This document shows, one piece after another, positions 32,760 to 43,113 of a stretch of DNA of 64,000 bases; position 1 is the stretch's first letter; each line of letters starts with the position of its first letter. Both the position numbers and the translations under genes were made by a program. This DNA is from Kalaharituber pfeilii (lineage: Eukaryota; Ascomycota; Pezizomycetes; Pezizales; Pezizaceae). The notes beneath the pieces were generated by a model. That model did not search any database, was not told the DNA's origin, and saw only the letters and a program-made list of their open reading frames with translations. The DNA lies in assembly GCA_015179045.1 (NCBI GenBank), contig WHUZ01000025.1, positions 558,001 through 622,000 on the forward strand, written 5' to 3'.

Positions 32760-33475
32760 CTTGTTGTGCACAGCCTCAGACATTGTTATTGATTGTTAAG
32801 CATTGATACCGATTGTTAAGCATTGATATCGATTGTTAAGCATAGATAGCATAAGCAATAGAACATACAGTGGGCATGCGCGGGGAGCTGGCTATATAAG
32901 GAGGGTCTTCTGCCTTCGAGAGATGGTCGCGTTGTCCTAAGTTACACCCTCATTTTAGCTACATCATCGTAGACTCCGTAACATTGAAAACCGGTAGTAC
33001 TGTTACGGATTGCAACCGACCGTTTGCAAACCGTTGCACCAAAAGGTAGAACTACCGGTACCACCCGGTAGTGCGGTCGGTATATATAGGAGTATCCGTA
33101 CGGGCCGGTCAGCGACTCGCTTACGTTTGCGCACGTGGTCAAGGATCTTGGCTCCCTTAGACGTCCACACGTACTAGTAATCAGCTTCCCTCTGCCGCCA
33201 TGGCACGCCAAGCCGTGACATTACTCCCCCGCAGGCAGAGTACGTCCCGGACTCTCTATATATTAACCCCCAGCCACCCGTTACTTAGGGCTTCAATTTC
33301 ATGTGCCACCACCACACTACTTTATAACCAGCGACCGGCATGTGACTGTAAGCCGCTTATCAAATTCAAAGGTCACCTGCAGTATCTGACGTTCGCTACA
33401 GGCAAGGTTTGAACCGGCGACCCGACCGGTAGTACTGTTACGGATTGCAAACGGTCGGTTGCAATCCGTAACAAT
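32760..33475. repeat. Insert-like segment with TATA motif and 28-bp inverted repeats
   Basis: GATTGTTAAGCATTGATA is tandemly repeated near 32790-32845, followed by a TATATAAGGAG promoter-like motif at about 32893. The ends 33001-33028 and 33446-33473 are perfect 28-bp inverted repeats starting TGTTACGGATTGC, and a direct repeat ACCGGTAGTACTGTTACGG occurs at both places. It replaces the middle of the VAO-like gene. I could not decide between LTR remnants and a DNA element. Confidence 0.5.
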
Positions 33476-33710
33476 CGACTCTTTTCCTATATGGTACGTT
33501 GCCGGGTACAACATCGCAAACATCATTTATGATAGGGCAGATTCGGGCCAAAAGCGGCGTATAGTTCAACTGGTCTTTGTGAGGGAGCTAATGCGGCAAA
33601 GGAGGGGTACGGAGAATAGAACGCATCTGATGTTGCTGGATCAGGTGATGGGAACATATTATTGGGGAAATGGAGCGTCAATGAGGTTTAATGAGACATT
33701 GAAAGGTCCT

Positions 33711-34684
33711 TTAGATCCAAATATCCTACCAGCACTACCTGCGGACGCAGACAAGCTCGAGTTCGAGAATGCCATAGCCAATGCCGAGGACGAGGGGTGG
33801 AACTCCGTCTACACTGACGGGAGCAGGATAGATTACAAGATAGGCCTAGGCACCTACGCAAAAGACACCTCTACTTCCACATACCTAGGGGAACAGACTA
33901 CTGTCAATGATGCAGAACTCATTGCCATGAGCGAAGCATTACGCAATCAAGCTGGGGAACTCCTGATCATAACCGACTCTAAGGTATCGATATCCAAGCT
34001 CCTAAAGATCGCCCAGGGAGAGCCCACCCACAAAGGACCGGCAAAACTGGTTAGAGACGCCTGGAAAGCGAGAACAGACCGAGGTGACTGGGACGTTGCA
34101 GTGATGTGGGTCAAGTCCCATATAGGAGTCAAAGGGAACACCGAGGCAGACACAGCTGCGAAAATAGGCACATGCCTCCCCTACCAAGATGAAACCATAA
34201 CAGAAGATGGGATACGACAAACCTCGAGACATCAGCGCGCCACAGAGAGAAACCGGCTAGGGCTCAGCTACCGTCCCTTGACAAGACTTGGAAGTCGACA
34301 CATAGCCACACTAGCAGGAATACTGGGCGGCAAGTTACTACGGAAATGGCAGTACGAAATCGGGAAAGCAGACAGCCCAGAATGTCGATGGTGTGGGGAG
34401 GAGGAGGAGACTACTGAACATGTGCTCACTAGGTGCAGGACATGGAAACGAAAGTGGCCAGGAGGCATGCAAGACTTGGTCACTCCTCCGAAGAGCAAGG
34501 ACACAGACCCACTAAGAGACATCTTGGAGTGGGCAGGGGCATAGGAGACACACAGGATCTTTTCTTATTCCTTTTCTTCTACCTTCATATGTATCTAATC
34601 TCATGTAACTAATCTCGCCATAGCCCCCAGGGCGGCACGCGAGTAATGATATAAAAAAAAAAAAAAAAAAAATTAGATCCAAAT
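33711..34684 (+). mobile_element. LINE 3' end inside the VAO-like gene, 12-bp TSD
   Basis: A 950-bp insert (33723-34672) between TTAGATCCAAAT repeats (33711-33722, 34673-34684). It carries an intact RNase H ORF end, 3'UTR, hairpin CTCGCCATAGCCCCCAGGGC...GCGAG and poly(A). Removing it rejoins DPN to GVVTSGN of the oxidase. Confidence 0.94.
33723..34544 (+). CDS. LINE ORF2 C-terminus: RNase H and zinc-like motif, intact
   Basis: 273 codons plus TAG, open throughout. RNase H acids: D in YTDGSR (near residue 30), E in NDAELIAM (near 62), D in IITDSKVS (near 83) and D in GNTEADTAAK (near 139), with MWVKSHIG before it. Then LSYRPLTRL, TLAGILGGKLLRKWQYEIGKA, the C-x2-C...H-x4-C motif ECRWCG...TEHVLTRC (near 220) and the terminal ILEWAGA. 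Belongs to the CTCGC-tailed LINE family. The 5' truncation lies just before the RNase H domain. Confidence 0.9.
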   Translation: MLPALPADADKLEFENAIANAEDEGWNSVYTDGSRIDYKIGLGTYAKDTSTSTYLGEQTTVNDAELIAMSEALRNQAGELLIITDSKVSISKLLKIAQGEPTHKGPAKLVRDAWKARTDRGDWDVAVMWVKSHIGVKGNTEADTAAKIGTCLPYQDETITEDGIRQTSRHQRATERNRLGLSYRPLTRLGSRHIATLAGILGGKLLRKWQYEIGKADSPECRWCGEEEETTEHVLTRCRTWKRKWPGGMQDLVTPPKSKDTDPLRDILEWAGA

Positions 34685-34832
34685 GGCGTGGTAACATCTG
34701 GGAATGCGGGGATGTGGGGGAGAAGTGGAGGGAGATGGGATGGCCGAAGGGGAGTGGAGAGGAAGTGGAGGCTACGAGTTGGGAGGGGGTAATGCAAGAG
34801 GGCTAAGATTTCACTGCTAGGGGCGCGTGCGC

Positions 34833-34852
34833 GGGGGGGGGGGGGGGGGGGG
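34833..34852 (+). repeat. G20 homopolymer
   Basis: Twenty consecutive G follow an alternating GC-rich stretch. Could form a quadruplex or be a sequencing/assembly length artefact. Confidence 0.9.
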
Positions 34853-35935
34853 TAATGGTGGATTGGAGGGAGTTAGTATGTGAACCCTTTCAACAAGGGA
34901 AGTCAAGGGAAGTCAACATCAGCCCTTGATTTACGCAATCTAGCCCTTCCCCCTCCCCCTCCCCCAGCTCGCCTTATGTAATCCAAGTATCCACGAGCTG
35001 TTGTACTAGTACGTACAAGCATGTATTGGTAAGGAGCCGATCCAGTCGCCAGGTGGTAACTTACATTTCTTCAATCCAAACGTGGATTGAGGACGTTAGA
35101 CCCCAATTCCGTAATTGAAACTACTTGAAGCAAAAAAAAAAAAGGCTGGCGCAGCCTCCGGTTAGTTTTGGTTGGGACCCCTCTAGCGGAATTTGAAGTC
35201 CCAACCGAGGGATTCTAAAGCAGCATAACCTCAAGCATCCTCCACACACAGAGCTTGATTTGTCATAGAGTCCTGCTTCGCGCGCTCCATAGCTAACGAG
35301 GACTAATGCATCAATGGGAAATGATGCCTCATGGTCGAAAAGACATCTGCGTCATCGTGCTCTGGTATTTCTTCAGCTAACTCCAGCGCTTCATCCATCT
35401 TTCTACGTGAGTGTAGGACAATAACATCCTGAGTTTAATTGTCTACATCATCGTACTCTGGTATCTCTTCAGCTAACTCCAGTGCCTCATCTACCTTTCT
35501 ACATGAGTGCAGGACCGTGACAATAACATCCTGAGTGTGATTGTCAGCAAATATCATTGCGCTCTTGAATAGCTTGACGTGTAGCTAATTCCGTTTCAGC
35601 CACCTCAGCCCCAGTAGGCCCATGAGCGGAATTAATGCGTTTTGGTTCTGGAGAAGGTAAAATAGTGGTTAGAAAACTAGGAGTTTTCCAAAAATTTTGT
35701 ACCTCTTGGACTGTCTGTTGAAACTGTAGAACTTGATGTGCTGCTAGATGAGAAGGTTGTGCAGTGAAATGGCTCTCGAGGTTGTATGCTGTCTGAACGA
35801 AGCTATGCAGGCCTTGGATATCAGGGGGAGGTTTGGTGTCACCAGTGGTGCAGATAATGAACTCTTGGTCGTCATAGTCCACTGTTGATGAGGGTCCCAT
35901 GCTGACTTGTCAAGATTCCAACAAGGATGAATCAG
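34853..35935. other. Diverged element sequence, no gene recognised
   Basis: 35340-35520 contains a duplicated ~90-bp unit around CTCTGGTATYTCTTCAGCTA. A 118-codon minus frame at 35544-35900 has no recognised domain. 35880-35935 resembles 47665-47705, so at least the right part belongs to the element family seen at 47367-48198. Confidence 0.4.
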
Positions 35936-36718
35936 CGATAAAGGGTGGTAAGGGCCCGAGAGCAACCTCATGCTCTATGTATATAGGTGTATTACTTTGG
36001 CTACTCTCTCTACGAAGGAATAACAATCATCTCTTTCTACCCAAAGCTCAACAGGTTATGAGCCCGGATAGTGCCATATAGCCAAGCCGCATTCAAGTCG
36101 CATTACCATTACAGTCGCAGTCGTCGTCGCACTCAGAATTCATCTGTCTATGTTTCCACTTCAGTGAAGTGATGATGTGTCTGCACATGCTCTAGTTGAG
36201 CGAAGCAGTGTGCTCTAGTTGAGCCTGTCTACTCGGGTCGGGTAGTACATACGTCCCACTTCTGTGAAGTGATGAGACTGTTCTAGTTGAACAAGTCGCC
36301 TACTTGGGTCAAGTAGTAAGTCCCACCTCAGTGAGGTGATGAGTCCACTCTAGTTGAGCGGAGCTGTTTGTCTGTCTGTCTGTCTTGTCTGTCTTGTCTG
36401 TCTTGTCTGTGTTGAACACTCTTTTTCCCTACCACGATGCGTTTTTGTCCCACAGGGTTTTCGCACTGGAAAGGTTTTTATCGAGGTCAACAGTTCTGTA
36501 TTACGTCTTGTGTTTGGCTAGAGCATTTCGGTTGAGGGGGTGTGTTAGAGATCTACAGTAATGTCGGAGTGTCGGAGGTGTCGGATATCAGAGAGGTCCG
36601 TGATAAAGGGTGGTAAGGGCCCGAGAGCAACCTCATGCTCTATGTATATAGGTGTATTACTTTGGCTACTCTCTCTACGAAGGAATAACAATCATCTCTT
36701 TCTACCCAAAGCTCAACA
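35936..36718 (+). mobile_element. Miniature copia-type LTR element (TRIM-like)
   Basis: A partial left LTR (35936-36053) and a full right LTR (36543-36718, 176 bp, TGTTAGAGAT...AAGCTCAACA) enclose only ~490 bp. The internal part starts with the primer-binding site GGTTATGAGCCCGG, complementary to initiator tRNA-Met half as in the large copia here. It ends with the GGTTTTCGCACTGGAAAGG motif typical of copia 3' ends and a GAGGGGG purine tract. No Gag or Pol. An identical-length solo LTR lies at 59403-59578. Confidence 0.85.
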
Positions 36719-37310
36719 ATGCAACATTTCCCATATTTCTGGCAGAATCAGAAGCTTCATAAATAGGAGATGATACAGCTTGCCATTCACGCTTTAGCAT
36801 GTCAATGCAATACAGTGTAACCTGCCCCAGTAGCTGCGAAAATGCTCCAATACTGGTACTATCTCAATGAAGTGGCAAGTGACGTTTAAGCCGACTGCGG
36901 ATCTCAACAATTTAGCCCATAACTTTCACCCTTCTCAGGCTTTTTTAAATATGGGCTTGTATAGCTGCAATGATTTCACGGGCACGTAGGAGAAGAGGTA
37001 GCAGACATTGATTGTTGTTTGTTGTTCTTATGCGTTGTGTGAGGTAAGGCAAATTAGGCAATATGAAGCGAGCAATAGTTGGTGGTGGGGGCAGTGTGAG
37101 ATGTACTGTGGCATTCCAATTTTTTGATGAGAATTCGTCGAGTAGAAATAAAAAAAATTCGTCGAGTATAATAAAAACGAGAATTCGTGATTTCAATTTA
37201 TCCCTGCACTCCGAGCATAGGTTGTATGTACTAGTAGATTAGCGGTCGCTTGTATAGTTTAGCGTCACTTATCCCGGCTTCTGTCCAGTCAGAAAGTGAC
37301 TGGACAGAGA
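36719..37310 (-). mobile_element. Second copy of the element at 47040-48198, rearranged
   Basis: 36719-36890 is clearly similar to 47800-47970. The far end, 37220-37310, in reverse orientation matches 47040-47110 and 47380-47405, including the stem-loop with arms CTGTCCAGTCA/TGACTGGACAG. The miniature LTR element sits inside this copy. Confidence 0.6.
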
Positions 37311-38637
37311 CATTCCGCTCTTTCCAGGCCCTCGAGGATGATCTGTCTGCAGTTTTGACTACCATGGCCCTCAGTCTCTCGCCAGGTATCCTAATCCTGA
37401 AAGTAGTCCTCTTGGATAGAGGTGCACGTACTCTCAGTGACCAGTCCTCTACCCAAGTAACCAATGGGTCTGCGGGAGAGCTGCAGCTATGCAAAGTTTG
37501 TGCTGCACGTTCCGGACATCAGAATAGTACTACACATTCTGGCGAGGCCCAGCTATGCAAATCCATTCTGCCCTGGCTATGCACACCCAATCCTGCACAT
37601 TCCGGTCACTCAACCTAGCCACTCCTATGACTGCTCATGAGGGGTGACCTGTCTCTCATACTAGCACTCGCACATTTGGGCCAGTTAATTAACCTGGTAG
37701 CAGAGAGTCGGTTGGTTTTAGGAGGTATGTCCACGAAGGTTACTCCCTCTTCCCTTGGTTGGATCGCTCCCACCAGGGCTCCTTCGTGGGTGGTGGGCTC
37801 CGGCTTTGCCAGTCGCACCCGCAACCCCCTTGGCGTAGTCGGTCCAAGCCTAGCTGCCCCAGGTGGCTACGTTTCGAGCGATACTCATGTACAGTTGTCG
37901 TCTTTTAGAGGAGGGAATTCGGGTGAGGCGTGAGGCCACTCTCCAGATTGCTTTGTCCAGGTTAAGTCTCTTCGTGTGGTGGTGGTCAAATTATAGTTCC
38001 CAGTCGATGTGGAGACCTGCCAGCCAGTAACTGGGTCCCTTGATGCCTATGATGATTGTCTCCGACTTCTTGGGGTCCAGCTCATATCCCTCTTCTGCTA
38101 CTTCCTTAGCTAGTTCTGCCCGGTGAGTCTGGATGTTTTTCCGCAGCCTGCTTAGTGATGGGCTGGACAGGACACTGTGAAAGTCATCTACGTACGAGCG
38201 GGTGAAATTCCGGTTATCTGCTCTCTCCGCTACCAGTACTACCCCTATGAGGAACAGGACAGGGGAGAGGGAGGAACCTTGAGGGATTCCATCCGTCATT
38301 CTACCTTTAGCTCGTTGCTTGCCGTCCCATGAGAGGTGGAAGTCGTTGGGTTGTAAGAAGCCCTCGACAAAAGCTACTAAGTTGTGGTTTGTGCTTCTGA
38401 TCCTTTTGACTACTCTGTCCCATCTTAGTAAGTTGAAGGCCAATTTTATGTCGTCCCCCACTATGGCGGTCCACTTGTTTTTTCCCAGCCTCTTTGTTAC
38501 TTCCTTGAGGGTCTGTCTCTGTAAGTCTTCGGCCCCTCGTAGCAGTCGGCTCCCCAGTTGGGAGTTTTGGAATAGGGTGTCTTGTCATTGAAGGATGTTA
38601 GCTATTACCTTCTGCCTGAGTTTCGCTATGATATTGA

Positions 38638-38690
38638 GTTTTTTTTTTTTTTTTTTATATCATTAATCGCTTGCCGCCCTATTTGGTCTC
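38638..38690 (-). mobile_element. Tail-only insertion in the LINE RT region
   Basis: Poly(T) with ATATCATTAATCGCTTGCCGCCC, the 3' part of the ATCGC/GCGAT hairpin. It interrupts the LINE between SWRP and LNIIAKLRQK. I could not find a convincing TSD, so a small deletion may have occurred. Confidence 0.7.
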
Positions 38691-39876
38691 CAGCTTGCCA
38701 GATCGTCTCTAGGTCTGCCTTTCTTGGGAATCATCACTACGTTAAAGCCCCTTGTGAACTCGTATTCCCCATTTATGTAGTTCACGATTTCCTCCCTCAA
38801 GGCAGTGCATAATGTGGTCTTCTAAATCATCTTGAGAAGCCCGTATTGTATCCCGTCGGGGCGTGTGGCCGATCTTGACTTCGTTCTCGTCAGCACTTTA
38901 TCGATTGCTTTTCTGGCTTCCTCTTTTCCGATGGTGATCCCCATCGGGTGGAGTCTTTGCTGTGTCTGCGAATTCGCTGGCTCGGTGGTGATGAAATTCC
39001 GTTTGATGAGGGTATCTGCTATCTGTTGGTCAATCCCGAGTATGCTCATCAGTTCCCTCTTTCGGAATAGGTTTCTAGCCAGTCGGAAGATATCCCAGGG
39101 AGAAGTGATCCTGTCCTCCTCCATGTATGTCTCCCAGTGTTCTTTTTTATTTTCCTGGATGATTTCGCTGAGGAGTTTTCGGGCCCATGTCTTCTTCTGA
39201 TGTGTTCGTCCACTACGTAGTATATACTTTGTCATTTTGCGAGCATTTTTGACGTCCCTATCAAACCATTCTTAGTCCTGTCTGTGATTCGTGCTTCCTT
39301 GGCGTATTTCTGGCTAAGTTCTTTTCTAAGGTTGTAGGCGTTGACACCCTCCTTCAATGGCTTGCTGCCCCACCTCTCTATGAATTCCTCCCACTTATCC
39401 CAATCCGTGACCTGAACCGTCCTGTGGGAGCTGCTGAGTCTTGTAGGGATCCTCCCTATTATCATTGCATGGTCTGATCCTGCTATCCATATGATGCCTT
39501 CCGGCTTCCACTCCCCTTCTTTGGTGAAAACCAGGTCTAGAAGGGCTGATCTTACAGTACCATTGCGTGTATGTCCAGGTGATAGTGTCTCTACTTATCT
39601 ACTATTTTAGCCCATAGGTGTCGAGTGTATCTCTCAGCATGGTGCCCCTCCAGTCTTGCTTGTCTGATCAGTCCTTGTAGAGGCTGTTACAATCACCTAT
39701 CACCATATCCGAGTCGCCTAAGGCTTCTGATTCTTCTTCTATGTCTGTGTCACTATTCCAGTACACTCTGGTTATCTTCCTCCCTCTAAGTTGTATTGTA
39801 ATGTGTCCGTTTCGTCCTCTCACTCTCACGTCCTGGATGATGTCTTTTCTAACATATGCCACTATTCTTCCTATCT

Positions 39877-39956
39877 TTGTCGGTGTATATTTTTTTTTTT
39901 TTTTATATCATTAATCGCTTGCCGCCCTGTGGGCTATGGCGATTGTCGGTGTATAT
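39877..39956 (-). mobile_element. 52-bp tail-only insertion ending exactly at the hairpin base
   Basis: The insert at 39891-39942 holds only the ATCGCCATAGCCCACAGGGC...GCGAT hairpin, TAATGATAT and poly(A) on the minus strand. The TSD TTGTCGGTGTATAT lies at 39877-39890 and 39943-39956. It sits in the LINE endonuclease region. Confidence 0.94.
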
Positions 39957-40259
39957 CCCATGGCATATGCTGGGTGGAATGTCGTGCCTCCTCTCGGTGC
40001 TACCCAGCATTCTCCTATGAAGATAATATCCGCCTTGCTGTCCGCTCCATCCTGCAACGTGAGGTCCATCCCTAGCACCGACCTCTCAATGTTCTGGTAT
40101 ATGATCTTAATCATTGGCGGTCCGGCTTTGGCGACTCTGGTGCCCTTTGGGGATGTGATTTTCATGAAATCCATGTCTTCTTCCGGTTTGCCCTTCCGTA
40201 GTCGAGATGGTAGTCGCTTACCATTTTGCAGCATTAGGATGTTTGGTTAAATCCGCCGT

Positions 40260-41870
40260 TTAGGTTTTGTATTTCTTCGACTTCTTTCCTTCTTAGTGAC
40301 CTTTGTAGCCACTCGGGGAGATTTTACTATTTTGGTATCCACTCGATCACCTGTCTGACCTCAAAGTGGTAGCAGTAGGCCTCGGAGTCGGTGTATCTAT
40401 ATCGCCTCACCTTGTCAAACTTCTCTTTCCCCAGGTCGTCTCATAGGTAATACTTGATGTTCTCTCCTCTAAATGTTAGACTGTCTCTTAGCACGTTATT
40501 CGATATGAAGACTGATATTGCTCTGTTCTCTTTCCTCGGTGGGACCTGTCGGTCTGTGAGTCTCCTTACATATCTGTTGGCGAGGTCTCCCGGGTTCTCG
40601 GTTCATAATTCACGCTCTACCCTAGACACTCCCTCGTTGTCTATTATATTGAAGGTGACGATTTCCACCAGTCGGCTGTCCCAGTCAATCCTGGCTCCTG
40701 GGTTGTCCCGCTTGATTGCTTTGGTGAGTGTCTTGAGGTTTCTTGGTTCCTGTTTCTGCCCGGCATCTGCCATGAGGAGTATCCTTTCACACGGGAAGTC
40801 CTAATCTAGTATAATTCTCTGTACCATATATGACGCATCCTGGTCCAGGTTTTAGTCGATCCTCTTCTTCAGGGTTTCCATCTCTCCATTGCCTTTCGTG
40901 AGGTTGTCCCATTTCTCCTTCCAGTTCGCTATGTTTTATATTCTTGCTTGCCATAACTGGTTCCTCGGGATGCAGTCTCTAGCGGTAGGACCGTCTTGGG
41001 TGGCTGTCTTTAGTATGGGCTTTGTGTTTTTGGGGCCCTTCGGGATGTTCACGGTTTCGTTCGTGTGTCCTTGGGCTATGGCAACTGCTGCGTAGGTCTC
41101 CTTTTCGGCATTTCCAGGCCCCTTCTAGGCAGTGGGGGTTTCCGTAGTTCTTTCCTCAGTGGGTTTGTCGGCTCCTTCCCCGGTTTTAGTACGGGTTTCT
41201 TTGGCTGGTTCCCCGCCTTTTCCCTCGAGATTTGAGGTTTTAGTGGTCGTGCGTTCTGGCGTGTGTATGGGGTTTGGTATGTCTGTGGGCTTTGGTCTCC
41301 CGCTGGTAGGTGGCCCTCCGCGTCCACGCCTACATTGCCTGTATCCTCCTCCTCTGCCTCACGAGGGTCTTGGAGTTAGGGGTACCGGCATGTGAGTGTG
41401 GTTCGGTGTCTCTGTGGTGTTCTGCATGACGATGTCTCTGTTAATTTCGGGAGCGTGCTTGTTGTCCTTCAGGTTTGTATTCATATAATCGTAATCCATG
41501 TCGTTGCCCCCTTCTTCCGTGGTCAACCTAGCGGCTGGTGCCGAACTGCTTCTATGTTGTGGCGTGGGAGTGTTGGGTTCCGGCCTTCTTGTCGGTCTCA
41601 TCGGGGCTGCTGGGACGGCTTCGATCGGCGTTATTTCCCTTCAAGCAGCACCTGGCCATCCGTGTGGCGCTTCTGGCTTGTCGGAGAGGGTCGGTCTGGT
41701 TGCTAGTTCGGCCTCTCGTGGTTCTCGTGGTTGGAGCCATTGATGCCTGGTGATTTGTGGTTGTGGTGTCCGGGTGGCAAGTGGTATGTGTGGTTCGTGG
41801 ATGTGGATGGCGGATAGTGGGTAGCAAATTGTCCTTGTCTTGGGTGATGGGGATGTGACTTGTCATTCCT
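40260..41870 (-). pseudogene. LINE ORF1 remnant, interrupted by stops
   Basis: Minus-strand sequence encodes a Pro/Thr/Arg-rich N-terminal part (MAPTTRTTRGRTSNQTD), then PCERILLMADAGQKQEPRNLK with TKAIKRDNPGARIDWDSRLV, ending near VRQVIEWIPK. In-frame TAG and TGA codons appear where Trp or Arg is likely, fitting C-to-T decay. It is unlike the RRM-only ORF of the non-autonomous copies, so this is probably another LINE subfamily. Confidence 0.6.
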
Positions 41871-42248
41871 TGTAGATATGATATGTAATCAGTCTGAAAT
41901 GGCCTATGTGTGACCCGTCTTTGTTATTGGGCCGATGGGCAGGTCGTTTTGGCTCCTAGGATCGAGGCGTTTTCTTTGGTCCACGTTCTGTTGGTGGGGG
42001 TGCCTATTTTCGTGGTGTGGGAGGCCACTGATGGGGTCTCGAGGTGCCCCCGCCGTCGAGATGACTGTGGGAGCTGAGGGTAAGTTGGGGAGGTTGATAG
42101 AGGTTCTGGGAAACGTTCTAAGAGCGTTGATGGCTGTTTGCTTGGCGGAAGGTGCCTGAATGATCATTTCTTGTAAGTATTTGGGGGTCCCTGCGACCGT
42201 CGGGCCGAGGGGCGTCATTTGTAGTTGTCTGCTTGTCACTGGCTGTCC

Positions 42249-42751
42249 TGTAGGTCGATCCCTCTTCCCGCCCCAAGAGCACCTCCACCTCCCCACCAAC
42301 CAACCCCGATGCCACCACCAAACTTAAAACAGGCGTCGTAGTACACGGGATCGCCCTACGGAAGGACCTAGGGAAGGTCAGACAATGGTTGGAGGCAGCG
42401 AATAAGGATTTGGGAAAGATCACCGGAATTCGCTGGTTGAGGAAGAAGACCACGCTGGTTGAGGAAGGAAAGAAAACCAGCTCGGCGGTAGTTTACTTGG
42501 AGAAGGAGACCGAGGTTGGGAGGGTGAGGCTCGGGGGACGTTGGTTAAGGTCGGACCGGTATGAATCGGAGAGGGGACGGAAGTAGGACATACCGGGCAT
42601 GCCACCCGCACCATGAAGGAGTTTCGCGGGCACTACATGTAACTAGATGTTGACTTGTTTTTTATTTCTGTTATAATAAAACCCTCGCCGTAGCCCTTAG
42701 GGCGGTATGCGAGTACTGATAAAAAAAAAAAAAAATAAAAATGTAGGTCGA
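42249..42751 (+). mobile_element. Non-autonomous RRM-type LINE copy, 10-bp TSD
   Basis: A 483-bp insert (42259-42741) between TGTAGGTCGA repeats (42249-42258, 42742-42751). It contains the RRM ORF end, the 3'UTR with CGCGGGCACTACATG, hairpin CTCGCCGTAGCCCTTAGGGC...GCGAG and an A-rich tail. Confidence 0.92.
42260..42586 (+). CDS. ORF1p-like RRM protein of the non-autonomous LINE (5'-truncated)
   Basis: 108 codons plus TAG: a Ser/Pro/Thr linker, then GVVVHGIALRKDLGKVRQWL, LGKITGIRWLRKKTTL, GKKTSSAVVYLEKE, VRLGGRWLRSDRYESERGRK and stop. It matches 4358-4807 through the whole domain and ends at the same place. Read as an RNA-binding RRM-like domain by resemblance to Tad-clade ORF1; no zinc knuckle follows. 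The open frame and clean TSD suggest a young insertion. Confidence 0.75.
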   Translation, partial: PSSRPKSTSTSPPTNPDATTKLKTGVVVHGIALRKDLGKVRQWLEAANKDLGKITGIRWLRKKTTLVEEGKKTSSAVVYLEKETEVGRVRLGGRWLRSDRYESERGRK

Positions 42752-42812
42752 GATACGGCCTCAGTCACGTGATGTTGGACGCGCCCGAGGAGGATGTAGA
42801 GGTGTGTGCAGC

Positions 42813-42906
42813 CAGACCTTGCTATAACGAACCGCGCTATAGTGAAAACCTTGCCATTATGAACCCGGTTGGATTCTTGGCCTTCATTATAGCCAGGGTT
42901 GCCTGT
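42813..42906. repeat. Small pogo/Fot1-like terminal repeat remnant
   Basis: CAGACCTTGCTATAACGAACC and its degenerate inverse around 42890 resemble the CTTGCTATACCGG ends of the element at 55467-56318. Confidence 0.5.
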
Positions 42907-43113
42907 AGCTGAAAAATAACTATTCAGACAGGGTATGAAGCAGCATATTTCCGTATGGTCGGTTGTAGATGTCCATGAGACCAGTCACAATTTCATGATA
43001 GTGTCCAATTTTTATTAGTCAGAAGTATTCAGACAGCTCACTAATGAAATTCACCAGACCGCTGACATAATGAATTTGGGTCTTGCCTCGTCTTTAATAG
43101 TTTGTACCCTAGA

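Larger units (their letters stand above)
31660..34720 (+). pseudogene. Vanillyl-alcohol-oxidase-like FAD enzyme, shattered by insertions
   Basis: Three separated pieces match the VAO/4-cresol dehydrogenase family in order. Piece 1 (31660-32640): KLGGKHVQIIGKPL, TIVHWANADFMPKCPISMGRN with CYGGAAP, VEPGVSYFKLY, PPDLGGGSVMGNVLDRGV, then after a frame shift near 32230 GLEVVLPNGEVLRTGIDALPG, SNFGIVKNMGIWL and after a probable intron QSYMITFPDD. Piece 2 (33570-33722): RIVQLVFVRELM, TENRTHLMLLDQVMGTYYWG and RFNETLKGPLDPN. Piece 3 (34685-34720): GVVTSGNAGMWG, which directly continues piece 2 once the LINE at 33723-34672 is removed. The family oxidises 4-alkylphenols with FAD. The middle of the protein is missing, replaced by an LTR-like or MITE-like segment at 32650-33560. 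Confidence 0.82.
37610..40250 (-). pseudogene. LINE ORF2 remnant: endonuclease and reverse transcriptase
   Basis: From upstream down: IIYQNIERSVLGMDLTLQDG and ADIIFIGECWV (endonuclease start), AYVRKDI, SDMVIGDCNS in place of the usual GDFN catalytic motif, a linker with TARPDGIQYG (near 38835), PRDDLASWRP, LNIIAKLRQK, IPQGSSLSPVLF, SYVDDFHS, DPKKSETIIIG and a thumb region LDKAIWRVASRLTR. The RT active site YVDD is intact but stops and shifts break the frame repeatedly. It is the only copy here that keeps endonuclease and RT. Confidence 0.8.
37311..42258 (-). mobile_element. Long Tad-like LINE copy with ORF1, endonuclease and RT, decayed
   Basis: Minus orientation. ORF1-like Pro/Thr-rich sequence at about 41870-40260, an APE-type endonuclease start near 40130 (IIYQNIERSVLGMD), a linker, and RT with IPQGSSLSPVLF and YVDDF (38180-38194). 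Many stops interrupt both ORFs. I could not recognise an RNase H domain or a 3' tail, so the 3' end near 37311 is uncertain. Two tail-only insertions (38640, 39891) and an RRM-type copy (42259) have landed in it. Confidence 0.8.

Noticed and set aside
36054..36067. Possible tRNA gene remnant GGTTATGAGCCCGG
   Set aside because: It directly adjoins an LTR and equals the motif next to the 5' LTR of the large copia, so it is a primer-binding site.
36561..36773. 70-codon ORF, with a twin at 59421-59618
   Set aside because: Both lie inside copies of the same 176-bp LTR, so the similarity is from the LTR and not from a gene.
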